A stretch of 64,000 nt of DNA, taken from positions 84,533,877 through 84,597,876 of the forward strand of contig CM019063.1 of the NCBI GenBank assembly GCA_009667805.1, written 5' to 3'. Below, piece after piece: positions 1 to 11,139 of this stretch; position 1 is the stretch's first letter, and every line of letters starts with the position of its first letter. Source of the DNA: Leptobrachium leishanense. Lineage: Eukaryota > Chordata > Amphibia > Anura > Megophryidae. The notes beneath the pieces are model-generated. The model saw only the letters and a list, made by a program, of their open reading frames with translations. It did not search any database and was not told the origin of the DNA. The translations under genes were made by a program, and so were the position numbers.

Positions 1-332
1 TGGTTCAATCTGCAGCAACTCTGGAACCTTGGAGGGCTCCTTCTCCTTAGGCGGAATCACCCGGTAAAAGACTTGACAGGCTCTCTTGCTCTCAGGCCCA
101 GGCCTTCTTACGATCTATCGCACTGCGTCTGCTCTCTCTCGTTCCCTGGCGCGCTCTGGCGCGTTCTCCACGAGGCGGAGGATGTAAGGGTCCAGTCCCC
201 ACCCACTTCCTGTCTCCTCGCAAAGCATACCGGGAATTGTAGTCCCAATGTCCAGTGTCTCTGATCGCGATAGTCTCCATCTTGTGGCCAAAAATAGGTA
301 CTGCCACAGCAAGATTTTAACACAGCGCTACA
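1..332 (-). mobile_element. Partial LTR of a gypsy-type retrotransposon, minus strand
   Basis: Read on the minus strand this begins TGTAGCGCTG at 332. It then follows the same order of blocks as the LTR at 20489-21099: a 'TTGGCCACMAGAKGGAGAC' block, a GGGACTACR-TTCC block, a GCTTTGCG block and a CAGGAAGTGGGTGG block. It is clearly diverged from that LTR, so it is a related family or an old copy. The rest runs off the left edge, so solo LTR and element end cannot be told apart. Confidence 0.6.
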
Positions 333-1018
333 CATCTTTCAAACATTTCCTTTAATAAATAGCCAGGACAATCAGAGATACTCCTACTCACACTGACACA
401 AAGCATATTCAGAATTTAATGAAGGAATTTAGCGTTGGTACTTGTATTCTTTTGACCCGGCTATGTGAGTGGGTTTTTATACCAAACATTCTCATATCAC
501 AAAGGAGAAAAATACAATCACAGCAAAGACAACCGACTTTGCCAATTACTTTGTGCAAAGAGGCAAAGTGATAGGAAGGAATGCATTTGTGCTTCATATG
601 AAAAACAGGATGGTATTTTAATTAATAAAACGGTAAAACGGCAGTCTAAACTGAAATCCAGTCTCTTTTAATCGATTTCATCAATAATATTCACATGAAT
701 AGTGTTTAGGATATGACTGCTTAAAGGAACATAACAGACTGCAAATTATTATTTTCCACCTATTTTGTATGTAATAAACAGAAATTATAAGATTTTGTAA
801 AATACTTTTCAATAATAAAATGAAAAGCACATTTTAAAGTGCCTGGGGTAAATCCATCCTTCCTGTACAGCGGTGTATACATATTTTCATATTGAACAAC
901 AAATTTACCCTGCGAAGCCTCAGTTACATACACTTTTAAAGAAGGATTTTCTTTCCCTACAGAGGAGAAATGAAATTGTCCTTTATCCCGGGGTCAGACG
1001 AGCATTTTGCAGAGCAGA
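333..1018. other. AT-rich stretch without a recognisable gene
   Basis: Short ORFs only, none with recognisable domains or splice-bounded coding character. I see no repeat I can name. Confidence 0.5.
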
Positions 1019-1280
1019 AGGAACGTCACATTTTGTTTCATTTTGGGTAATTTTCGTTCCGTTTTTTTCATTTAGGATAATTTTTGTTACATTTTCTATT
1101 GTTTCAAGATCTTTTTCGGATCATTTTGCCTCCCAATATTTAATTTAGTTGTTTTAGTTTTGCTACGGCAATTCGTATTTTTGGGTGGCCGTTTTTTTTT
1201 TTTGGGAAACGAAAATCCCCCCAAAAACGGCTACTTACGTCTGAATTAGAATTCGGAACGAAACAAAATGCACATGTCTA
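1019..1280. mobile_element. Partial hAT-type MITE, right end
   Basis: The right end TGCACATGTCTA (1269-1280) matches the terminal repeat of the complete copy at 37732-38811. The interior is rich in ATTTTCGTTCC-like motifs, as in the copies near 2906, 28738 and 34262. No matching left end is visible. Confidence 0.5.
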
Positions 1281-1986
1281 GATGTTATTTGGTTTATTAT
1301 TTTTCACAGGACATGCATTTCTACTGTTGATTTGTCACAGTGGCCATGAATTTCCACAGTATTAAACATTATACAGATGGTGTAAAAACATAACTGTCAA
1401 CATATTTGCACAAAACATGTGAACTAAAACGGAAATTCTTCTTGCGTTCATGTGTTCGTATAAATAAAAAAATCTAAAGGCAGCTTCCCAGTAATCCTAT
1501 CATAGAATTTTCCACATTCATATGTAAAATGTGAAAATTACCTTTGCGGTTTCAAAAACAGCAAAGGTTAAAAGAAAAATAAAAGAAATTAAATCAACCC
1601 ATAAAATATTGTAGGATTATTAACCTCATTCACTACCAAGTGATTTTTTTATCATAACATTTATTTGAAACATGGGATGTGAAGTTAACAATTAAATATA
1701 GGGTGAAATAGACATTTGCGCAGAAATTGTTATTCTGAGAGTTACAAAATGTAAATAATGTTAATTTGCTCATTTTAGATTTTTCGTGTATTCGTTTATC
1801 CGTTACATAAATATTGCTGAAATGTAAGATTCTGAGCTCTAGATGATGTCCTTTATCTTACATCAAACGAGGTCTGCATTATTATCATTCAGGAAGACAA
1901 GGTACAGTAAATGTGATTAAGAAAAATTTAAAAAAATTCATATCTCCTGCTTATGGGGATTTTTAGTGATCATAATGAGATTACCA
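1281..1986. other. AT-rich gene-free stretch with a TTAA-MITE end
   Basis: TTAA at 1620-1623 is followed by CCTCATTCACTACCAAGTG, which resembles the terminal repeat of the TTAA elements at 57628 and 58137. No right end is evident. The rest is unrecognised A+T-rich sequence. Confidence 0.4.
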
Positions 1987-2526
1987 TAGATACTCGAGTA
2001 AAACGCGACCCGAATATAATGCGTTGGATAGAGATTTATTATGGAAACGAGAGAATATTCAAGACTCGAATATAACGCGAGGAACAAAATTTTACTGTAC
2101 CAGCAAACAATTCAAATCCTTCCAGGTTCTCTTAACACAGTCAAGCTACCCCCCAGACTAGGGTTCTCTGCTCTAGAATGATTGCAGTTGTTCCGAAGTA
2201 TGAAGCCGCTGACCACCCATCTTTACTAGCGATTAGATGGCCGGCGGAGGCAAACGATGTGAATGATTGGCTTAAACCGAGTGTGCGCTCTGGCTGTGAT
2301 GGATCCCACCTCTCCTGAATCCAGGAGTCCCTGAAGTGTTTGCAAGCATCAGGGAGCCCATATTCACTTAAGCGAGACTACCGGAACTCCCGGGAGACTT
2401 GGGATCCAGAGCAAGGCAAGTTTTTTTATTTTACACGCAATGCAGATGTCTCGAATATAACGCGACCCCTCCAATTTTAAGGTAAATTTTTGTCACCAAA
2501 ATTTAGCGGTATATTCGAGTATCTAC
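1987..2526. mobile_element. MITE with TAGATACTCGA terminal inverted repeats
   Basis: The left end TAGATACTCGAGTA faces the right end TATTCGAGTATCTA. Inside, 'cgaatataacgcg' motifs recur. A 3' portion of the same element is present again at 62035-62275, including the GATGGATCCCACCTCT block. No coding capacity. Confidence 0.65.
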
Positions 2527-2905
2527 AGTATTTGCAATGCAGCGTCCACAAAAAATTCCAATAGAATATAAAGATAATATCTGTATGTGGCATAATGGCT
2601 GTATAAGGAAATTACAGTAACACCTTGTTTCTGTACTGTACAGGGATATTCAGTAATTATAACCCTCTGAATTTTATCCCTGTACAGCAGTGAGTGACCT
2701 CAGAGCTCTCCCTGTATTCAGTCAAATTCCAGACAGCTGTAATGCAGCAGTAATCTATTTGAACTTTTTGTTACAGTGAGGATCAGGGTTGCTTTTCGAA
2801 GATGGTTTTATGTCTCTCCAGGGTGCTTGGAGAGATATAAAACAAAGGATTTTGTTTCTCCACAGGGGGACACACTAAGCTTTAAAAAGGTTTGAAAATG
2901 ATCTT
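2527..2905. other. No gene recognised
   Basis: Mixed-composition sequence with short direct and inverted motifs around TCTCCAGGG and GAGAGATATAAAAC. Nothing I can assign. Confidence 0.4.
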
Positions 2906-3631
2906 TAGGGATGTGTGTTTCGGGCTTCGGAATTTCGGAATTTTCACGAAATTTCCCGATTCATGCATTCGGATTCGGCCGATTTTCAAAAAATTTTCTG
3001 ATCCGAAAACGGCAGATCCGAACAAATTTCCGAACCGAAACGAAAACTTTTCGGAATTTTCGAATGGACTAGAAATGTGTAAAATCGAAAAATCATTTTC
3101 ATTCCATTCGTGATTTTGGCTCCGTTCCTGATTTCGGTTCCATTTCAGTAATTTCGGACAACGTATTTTATATTGCTGATTCTGTAATTTTGTATCATTC
3201 CCATCTCAATGTATCCTTCTTGTAAAACCAGAGAAATATCAATGTATCCTTCCCGGAAAACCAGAGAAATTTCAATGTATCCTTCCCGGGAAACCAGAGA
3301 AATCTCAATGTATCCTTCCCGGGAAACCAGAGAAATCTCAATGTATCCTTCTTGTAAAACATGAGAAATCTCAATGGCAGAATTATTGTATCGACAGAAT
3401 TATCTTATTGACAGAAATATCGGATCCGAAAAACTATTAGTTTACGTCAAAACGAATAGACACTTTGAACAGACGTTCCGAAAAACACGAAAATTTCCGA
3501 AATCACGAAAAAAAAGGCAAAACGAACCGAACCGAAACGGAAATCGGCCAAAACGAGCCAAAACGAAAATTTACAAAATCCGAACGAACCGAACCGAATC
3601 GAACCGAAAAAAAAATCGGTGCACAAGTCTA
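2906..3631. mobile_element. hAT-type MITE with 8-bp target duplication
   Basis: TAGGGATGTGTG at the left faces GCACAAGTCTA at the right. The element is flanked by perfect 8-bp copies of ATGATCTT (2898-2905 and 3632-3639). The interior is full of CGAAAN/TTTCGG motifs and has no transposase. It carries its own small tandem array (3208-3375). Confidence 0.75.
3208..3375 (+). repeat. 33-bp tandem array inside the hAT MITE
   Basis: About five units of AATGTATCCTTCCCGGGAAA followed by CCAGAGAAATCTC. The same sentence occurs once at the 3' end of the LINE at 33585-33618 and in the fragment at 49340-49375. The tandem copies therefore look like an expanded piece of that LINE tail. Confidence 0.8.
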
Positions 3632-3639
3632 ATGATCTT

Positions 3640-3906
3640 TTGATATGCAGCTAATGAGTGCTTTTCAATGCATTACAATGTAAAATCGAGAAAGTGTGTG
3701 TGGAGGTTAAGCGTATATTGGTAGTGAAAAGTGATCTAGAGATTATATGGTTACTAGGAATTTCAGGTATCTCAAGGACATGCCAGAATTAACTCCACCA
3801 AAGTGATGTCCTATATATGAATATTGCATCAGAAATATAGTATATTCCAACATACTTTCAGTGCTATAGGGTGAAAGTATTGTGGATCCGCTTTAAACAA
3901 TGTTTC
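3640..3906. other. No gene recognised
   Basis: Unique-looking A+T-rich sequence between two hAT-type insertions. No ORF or repeat I can support. Confidence 0.4.
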
Positions 3907-4125
3907 ATCTATGCCGGGAATGTCCAAACTCCGGCCCCCCCCAGATGTTCCTGATCTACATCTCCCAGAAATCTCTGACTGCTTTAGATGGATGGAGATA
4001 GAGCTGGCGCTGCCACTAGGCCAGCTAAGCGGGCGCCTAGAGCGCAGTGCCCGCCTAGGGCGCAGCCGGCCCGACCATCAAAAAAAAAATTGGCCGCGGG
4101 GCAGCCTGGGGCGGTCGCGTGCTGC

Positions 4126-4259
4126 AGCCAGCCCCAATACGTGCCGGCGTCGCCGCCGGCGTGAAAGAGACAGAAATGTGGACTTGGTGCTTCCAGCTTC
4201 CAGCACCAAGTCCACACCTCCGTCTCCTTGACTGACGCCAGCACGTATTGGGACTGGCT
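4126..4259. repeat. CpG-rich inverted repeat next to the array
   Basis: The left arm GCCAGCCCCAATACGTGCCG pairs with the right arm CAGCACGTATTGGGACTGGC. A second paired block, GACTTGGTGCTTCCAGC with its complement, sits near the centre at about 4195. Confidence 0.8.
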
Positions 4260-4290
4260 ACGAGGAGGTGGAGAGAGACGGAGCTGGAGC

Positions 4291-7200
4291 GGCAAATACC
4301 CATGTGTGAGCCTGAGGCAGATATCCATGTGTGAGCTGGGGCAGATATCCATGTGTGAGCCTGGGGCAGATACCCATGTGTGAGCCTGGGGCAGATATCC
4401 ATGTGTGAGCTGGGGCAAATACCCATGTGTGAGCTGGGGCAGATACCCATGTGTGAGCCTGGGGCAGATATCCATGTGTGAGCCTGGGGCAGATATCCAT
4501 GTGTGAGCCTGGGGCAGATATCCATGTGTGAGCTGGGGCAGATATCCATGTGTGAGCCTGGGGCAGATACCCATGTGTGAGCCTGGGGCAGATACCCATG
4601 TGTGAGCCTGGGGCAGATATCCATGTGTGAGCTGGGGCAAATACCCATGTGTGAGCTGGGGCAGATACCCATGTATCTGCCACTGTACAGAGCACTGGTG
4701 AGACCTCACTTGGAGTACTGTGTGCAGTACTGGAGACCGTATCTCCAGAAGGATAGAGAGAGTTCAGAGAAGGGCTACTAAAATGGTGTACGGCTTGAAG
4801 GAGAAAAGTTACCAGGAAAGGCTTAATGATCTTAACATGTACAGCTTGGAAAAAAGACGAGACAGAGGAGATATGATAGAAACATTTAAATACGTAAAGG
4901 GAATCCACAAGGTAGAGGAAGGGAGTATATTTAAAAGGAAACTAAGTAGCAAAACAAGAGGACATAGTCTTAGATTAGAGGGGCAAAGGTTTAAAAGTAA
5001 CATCAGAAAGCATTATTTTACTGAGAGGGTGGTGGATACATGGAACAGTCTTCCAGTTGAAGTGGAAGACGGCCAAAACATTAATTGAATTTAAGCAGGC
5101 ATGGGATTGGCATAAGGCTATCCTAAACAAAGATAAATCCAGGTAAAGTATCCATGTAATTGGGAAGACTAGATGGGCCGAAAGGTTCTTATCTGCCGAC
5201 ATTTTTCTATGTTTCAATGTTTCTATGTGTGAGCCTGGGGCAGATACCCATGTGTGAGCTGGGGCAGATACCCATGTGTGAGCCTGGGCAGATATCCATG
5301 TGTGAGCCTGGGGCAGATATCCATGTGTGAGCTGGGGCAGATATCCATGTGTGAGCCTGGGGCAGATATCCATGTGTGAGTTGGGGCAGATATCCATGTG
5401 TGAGCCTGGGGCAGATATCCATGTGTGAGCCTGGGGCAGATATCCATGTGTGAGTTGGGGCAGATATCCATGTGTGAGCTGGTTCAGATATCCATGTGTG
5501 AGCCTGGGGCAGATATCCATGTGTGAGCTGGGGCAGCTATCCATGCGTGAGCTGGGGCAGCTATCCATGCTTGAGCTGGGGCAGATATCCATGTATGAGC
5601 CTGGGGCAGATATCCATGTATGAGCTGGGGCAAATACCCATGTGTGAGCTGGGGCAGATACCCATGTGTGAGCCTGGGGCAGATACCCATGTGTGAGCTG
5701 GGGCAGATATCCATGTGTGAGCTGGGGCAGATATCCATGTGTGAGCCTGGGGCAGATATCCATGTGTGAGCTGGGGCAGATATCCATGTGTGAGCTGGGG
5801 CAGATATCCATGTGTGAGCTGGGGCAGATATCCATGTGTGAGCTGGGACAGATATCCATGTGTGAGCTTGGGGCAGATATCCATGTGTGAGCCTGGGGCA
5901 GATATCCATGGGTGAGCCTGGGGCAGATATCCATGGGTGAGCCTGGGGCAGATATCCATGTTTGAGCCTGGGGCAGATATCCATGTGAGCTGGGGCAGCT
6001 ATCCATGCGTGAGCTGGGGCAGATATCCATGTATGAGCCTGGGGCAGATATCCATGTATGAGCCTGGGGCAGATATCCATGTGTGAGCTGGGGCAGATAC
6101 CCATGTGTGAGCCTGGGGCAGATATCATGTGTGAGCCTGGGACAGATATCTATGTGTGAGCTGGGGCAGATATCCATGTGTTAGCTGGGGCAATATATCC
6201 ATGCCATGTGTTAGCTGGGGCAATATATCCATGTGTGAGCTGGGGCAGATATCCATGTGTGAGCCTGGGGCAGATATCCATGTGTGAGTTGGGGCAGATA
6301 TCCATGTGTGAGCCTGGGACAGATATCCATGTGTGAGCTGGGGCAGATATCCATGTGTGAGCTGGGGCAGATACCCATGTGTGAGCCTGGGGCAGATACC
6401 CATGTGTGAGCCTGGGGCAGATACCCATGTGTGAGCTGGGGCAGATATCCATGTGTGAGCCTGGGGCAGATATCCATGTGTGAGCTGGGGCAGATATCCA
6501 TGTGTGAGCTGGGACAGATATCCATGTATGAGCTTGGGGCAGATATCCATGTGTGAGTTGGGGCAGATATCCATGTGTGAGCCTGGGGCAGATATCCATG
6601 GGTGAGCTGGGGCAGATATCCATGAGTGAGCCTGGAGCAGATATCCATGTGTGAGCCTGGGGCAGATATCCATGTGAGCTGGGGCAGATATCCATGTATG
6701 AGCCTGGGGCAGATATCCATGTGTGAGCTGGGGCAGATACCCATGTGTGAGCCTGGGGCAGATATCCATGTGTGAGCCTGGGACAGATATCCATGTGTGA
6801 GCTGGGGCAGATATCCATGTTTTAGCTGGGGCAATATATCCATGCCATGTGTTAGCTGGGGCAATATATCCATGTGTGAGCTGGGGCAGATATCCATGTG
6901 TGAGCCTGGGGCAGATACCCATGTGTGAGTTGGGGCAGATATCCATGTGTGAGCCTGGGACAGATATCCATGTGTGAGCTGGGGCAGATACCCATGTGTG
7001 AGCCTGGGGCAGATACCCATGTGTGAGCCTGGGGCAGATACCCATGTGTGAGCTGGGGCAGATATCCATGTGTGAGCCTGGGGCAGATATCCATGTGTGA
7101 GCTGGGGCAGATATCCATGTGTGAGCTGGGACAGATATCTATGTATGAGCTTGGGGCAGATATCCATGTGTGAGTTGGGGCAGATATCCATGTGTGAGCC

Positions 7201-8560
7201 TGGGGCAGATATCCATGGGTGAGCTGGGGCAGATATCCATGGGTGAGCCTGGGGCAGATATCCATGTGTGAGCCTGGGACAGATATCCATGTGAGCTGGG
7301 GCAGATATCCATGTGTGAGCTGGGACAGATATCCATGTATGAGCTTGGGGCAGATATCCATGTGTGAGTTGGGGCACATATCCATGTGTGAGCCTGGGGC
7401 AGATATCCATGGGTGAGCCTGGGGCAGATATCCATGTATGAGCCTGGGGCAGATATCCATGTGTGAGCTGGGGCAGATACCCATGTGTGAGCCTGGGGCA
7501 GATATCCATGTGTGAGCCTGGGGCAGATACCCATGGGTGAGCCTGGGGCAGATATCCATGTGAGCTGGGGCAGATATCCATGGGTGAGCCTGGGGCAGAT
7601 ATCCATGTGTGTGCCTGGGGCAGATATCCATGTGAGCTGGGGCAGATATCCATGTGTGAGCTGGGACAGATATCCATGTATGAGCTTGGGGCAGATATCC
7701 ATGTGTGAGTTGGGGCAGATATCCATGTGTGAGCCTGGGGCAGATATCCATGGGTGAGCCTGGGGCAGATATCCTTGTATGAGCCTGGGGCAGATATCCA
7801 TGTGTGAGCTGGGGCAGATATCCATGTGTGAGCCTGGGGCAGATATCCATGTGTGAGCCTGGGGCAGATACCCATGTGTGAGCTGGGGCAGATACCCATG
7901 TGTGAGCCTGGGGCAGATATCCATGTGTGAGCCTGGGACAGATATCCATGTGTGAGCCTGGGGCAGATACCCATGTGTGAGCTGGGGCAGATACCCATGT
8001 GTGAGCTGGGGCAGATACCCATGTGTGAGCCTTGGGCAGATACCCATGTGTGAGCCTGGAGCAGATATCCATGTGTGAGCCTGGGGCAGATATCCATGTG
8101 TGAGCCTGGGGCAGATATCCATGTGTGAGCCTGGGGCAGATATCGATGTGTGAGCCTGGGGCAGATATCGATGTGTGAGCTGGGGCAGATATCCATGTAT
8201 GAGCCTGGGGCAGATATCCATGTGTGAGCTGGGGCAGATATCCATGTGTCACCCTCGGGCAGATATCCATGTGTGAGCTGGGGCAGATACCCATGTGTGA
8301 GCCTGGGGCAGATATCCATGTGTGAGCTGGGGCAGACATCCATGTGTGAGCTGGGGCAGATATCCATGTGTTAGCTGGGGCAATATATCCATGCCATGTG
8401 TTAGCTGGGGCAACATATCCATGTGTGAGCTGGGGCAATATCTCCATGTGTGAATTGGAGGCAATTATACCCATGTAAGAGCTGGGGGCAAATATACGCA
8501 TGTGAGCTGGGGGCAAATATACCCATGTGAGAACTGGGGCAATATATCCATGTGAGAGCT
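4291..8560 (+). repeat. 24/25-bp minisatellite array (array A)
   Basis: More than 140 copies of GAGCTGGGGCAGATATCCATGTGT (24 bp, quoted here only to define the unit) and a 25-bp variant with GAGCCTGGGG. The minor variants GAGTTGGGG, GAGCTTGGGG and ATACCC also occur. It is interrupted at 4675-5225 by a LINE end. Larger blocks recur, for example TTAGCTGGGGCAATATATCC doublets near 6181, 6832 and 8371. Right-edge units (8430-8560) are diverged and read GAGCTGGGGGCAAATATACC, closer to array B. The unit has no stop on the minus strand in any frame, which creates long meaningless ORFs. Confidence 0.97.
4675..5225 (+). pseudogene. CR1-type LINE 3' end inserted in array A
   Basis: A 5'-truncated copy of the C-terminal part of a CR1 reverse transcriptase ORF plus 3' tail. 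Recognisable pieces are [33 protein letters not shown] and FTERVVDTWNSLP, in the frame starting near 4720. A frameshift or stop follows near 5088. The tail ends ATGTTTCTATG at about 5225. The same segment occurs on the opposite strand at 34780-35330 (near full-length CR1) and at 54303-54500. It breaks an array unit cleanly between CCCATG and TGTGAG, so it arrived after the array existed. Confidence 0.88.
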
Positions 8561-8724
8561 GTCGGCAAATGTACCCTTGTGCGCTTTCTTTTTTTGGGGG
8601 GGTGCAAGTAGCTGGTCTTGCCTAGGGCGCAAAATAGTCTAGTACCGGCCCTGGATGGAGAAACATGGGAGTTGTAGTTCAGGGACATATGGGGGGCCGA
8701 AGTGTGGACATCCCTGATCTATGC

Positions 8725-9909
8725 AGTCGCTATCTTGTTCAAAGTATATGATACAATAATATCTTGTAACTATTAGCAAACAGGAAGTGCAGTAACACAA
8801 GAAGTGCAGTTAGAAAAAAGTAACACGTATCCCATGACAAAAGATTATGAGATTCCTATGACACATAAGGCCATTTATCACATGGTCATAACAAACGTAG
8901 GACACAAGTAAAAAACTTAAATGTAAGGGATTCCACATAAATGCGAAGAAAATTGAGGCATCATCAATAAATGTCTACACTAATGAGAAAGTGTGCATAA
9001 AACATTTTTACATGTATATACACTAGATTATCACTGGAATAAAAAACATGGGGATTACCCACTAAACCCCCGTGTTTTCTGGCATTGCAAAAAATGGCTA
9101 AAATCGCCATATTGCAGTGCAGAGAGACGCTTTTACTATGAAGCTTCTATCTTTTCTGTTTGGCTTATAAATTTCAGAAGCACTGGCGATCTCAGCAATT
9201 CAATACCGCCGATTATAGCAGGTTTTTATAGCAGAAAAAAAAAAACAAAGACGCCATTAACTGAACAGAAAAGGCAAACGTAACCATCCTGGCAATCCTA
9301 TTGGTTCTTTATAATCCACGTATTTGGTCCAAAAATCCATTTTTAAAAAAAAAAAAATAATAACTTAATCCAACTCCAAACGCTCCTAGAATGTTTAACA
9401 TGGTGAATGACCTGGAATTGTAGCTTTGTGAGGTTCTGCCTGGTCTCTGCAAAATGTCCACCTTTAGTAGGGGTCAGACCTAGACTGTTGACTATTGCAC
9501 AGATGCAGGGCTGCCATCAGAAATCATGGGGCCCCTTACTGAACTAGTGTTCGGGGCCCCCCTTTCCTCAGCAGACTATTTCAGTAAACCAATTAATAAT
9601 AAAACATTTGCCTCCCCTTCTGTTTACCTGGTTAGAGTGCTCTTACAACCCCCAGACGCTGCAGCCCACTGGGAAATTTGTTTTTATCTTGGTGGGCCAG
9701 TCCTGGGTGGAACGGAGGGACCCTTAAATCTGTTTCACTCAAAAAAACTGAACATGGTTTGGCCAGGACCCCCTGGAGCCACTGGGCCCTTGAACACATC
9801 ATGGGCTGTCACCCCCTGATACTGTCCTGCAAAGATGGCATGTCAGAGGTCACCGCCACAAAAATGTTCCTTTTTTTCAGAAAAGAGTGCTGAGCTATTT
9901 TACATTCTA
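8725..9909. other. Repeat debris, no gene
   Basis: A G+C-rich patch at 9506-9810 starts CAGGGCTGCCATCAG and ends GGGCTGTCACCCCCTG. This could be another hAT-type pair, but I do not find a matching 8-bp duplication. The remainder is unassigned, with A-runs near 9236 and 9342. Confidence 0.4.
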
Positions 9910-10089
9910 CAGGGTTATTCAGAGAGACATGAAAACCAGGAGAATGACTGAAGAATGGAAAATTCTAGGTCAAAATAGCTGATTTGGAAAGTGAGATAAA
10001 TGGGAGAATTTTTCTGGTTCGGCTATTTTGACCTAGAATTTTCACTTCTCCAGTCATTCTCCTGGTTTTCACCTCACTGAATAACCCTG
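9910..10089. mobile_element. 180-bp palindromic MITE, 3-bp duplication
   Basis: CAGGGTTATTCAGAGAG at the left faces CTCACTGAATAACCCTG at the right. The arms CAGGAGAATGACT and AGTCATTCTCCTG pair further in. Flanking CTA copies lie at 9907-9909 and 10090-10092. Two other copies are at 52123-52294 and 62387-62568. The 3-bp duplication suggests PIF/Harbinger-type mobilisation, which is inference. Confidence 0.85.
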
Positions 10090-10727
10090 CTAGTATTTAA
10101 GGGTCACCTTTTTGGGATAATAAAATGTTTATAGCAGGGTATTATTAATTCTGCCAATGCTTGGTGATGTATGTGACAATAAAAGACATCTGAAGACCTA
10201 CAATGGAATTCCTGAATGTGAAACATTCTCCATGTCCTTTATATGGCCTTTGTTAATTACTCACAGTGCTATTACACAGATTATTGTAAATATTCACAAT
10301 GCTACAAGTTCAAGAAATAAAGTATGGAAATTATATTGGAGCTCACGTGACCTTTCATATGGGTTTTTATTGTCATAAAGAATATTGCTTCCACATTGTT
10401 CTTTCCATCTCACTGACTGCAGTTTTTATCACATTAATACTAAATGAGGCAATTAGTTGTGAATCTGCACCCTGATTTGCCTGTACATTTCAGCATGGTT
10501 CAGTCACTTCTAATTCAGACTCTTGCTCTGACTCTATGTGTAAATTATGGATTGGTCTTTTCCTGTACAATTAGATATACGTGATCTGATGACATTCTTA
10601 AGACATGAAGAAATTAGCTGCCTGTATTGTGGAGCTTGTGCTTCATGCATGCCTGAAAATAACACAAGCTATGGGTGCGATTTGATGACAGGAAGCAATG
10701 GACGATGTGTGCATATAACTATAAGAG
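10090..10727. other. No gene recognised
   Basis: A+T-rich sequence with only short chance ORFs. Confidence 0.4.
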
Positions 10728-10779
10728 TTATTCAGAGAGCACCGAAATTTTGCCGGATCGCGGACTTGTACCAGAGGTG

Positions 10780-11078
10780 GCTGACATCTTGCATGTCAGC
10801 CAAGCCTCTGGGGCCTCCCCCCCCACTGACGTCATCACACATCTGCGCGTTGATGTCAATACCCCTAGCTGGCCAGTGGTGGAGAAAGAGGGGTCCTTTG
10901 GAGAGAGTCATGCTTGGTAGGCCTTTGGATGGCCTTTCCAATGATACCAAATATGACCATGTTTGGTGAAAACAAAATTATAAAAAAAAAAGGGTCGTAA
11001 AATAAAACAGGACTTCAAATTGCATTTAAACGTGACGAGTACAAAACAATCAAAATGTGCTCAGCACACAGAGTAAAC
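10780..11078. mobile_element. Fragment of a TTAA-type MITE
   Basis: Contains GGCCTTTCCAATGATACC and a CATTTAAACGTGACGAG..GTGCTCAGCACACAG stretch. Counterparts lie near the centre and right end of the complete TTAA element at 32219-33414 (positions about 32824 and 33345-33390). No intact termini, so an internally deleted or truncated copy. Confidence 0.5.
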
Positions 11079-11139
11079 ATTGGGGGCACTATTCTGATCA
11101 TCATGCTAAAACGGGGACGCTAGGGAGAAAAACCTGCAC

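Larger units (their letters stand above)
3999..8653. mobile_element. hAT-type element carrying a large minisatellite
   Basis: It starts TAGAGCTGGCGCTGCC and ends ACCGGCCCTG, an imperfect inverted pair of the common CAGGGCCGGC type. Perfect 8-bp GATGGAGA copies lie at 3991-3998 and 8654-8661. Contents in order: a C+G-rich hairpin (4126-4259), the tandem array (4291-8560) interrupted by a CR1 end, and a short right arm containing GCCTAGGGCGCA, which also appears near the left end. No transposase ORF is seen, so it is non-autonomous. Confidence 0.8.
3915..8716. mobile_element. Outer hAT-type MITE split by a second hAT
   Basis: Left end CGGGAATGTCCAAACTCCGG and right end CCGAAGTGTGGACATCCCTG are inverted copies. 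Flanking 8-bp duplications ATCTATGC lie at 3907-3914 and 8717-8724. The original MITE is short (3915-3998 plus 8654-8716), and the 4.65-kb interior is a later insertion. Related end sequences occur near 49010-49140 and 63795-63930. Confidence 0.8.

Noticed and set aside
3984..8516. Long minus-strand ORFs (up to 718 codons) with repeated [15 protein letters not shown] peptides
   Set aside because: They are read-through of a stop-free 24/25-bp tandem repeat in all frames. There is no start context, domain or splice structure.
4291..8560. CRISPR-like appearance of regular short repeats
   Set aside because: Units are contiguous with no unique spacers, and the genome is a vertebrate one.
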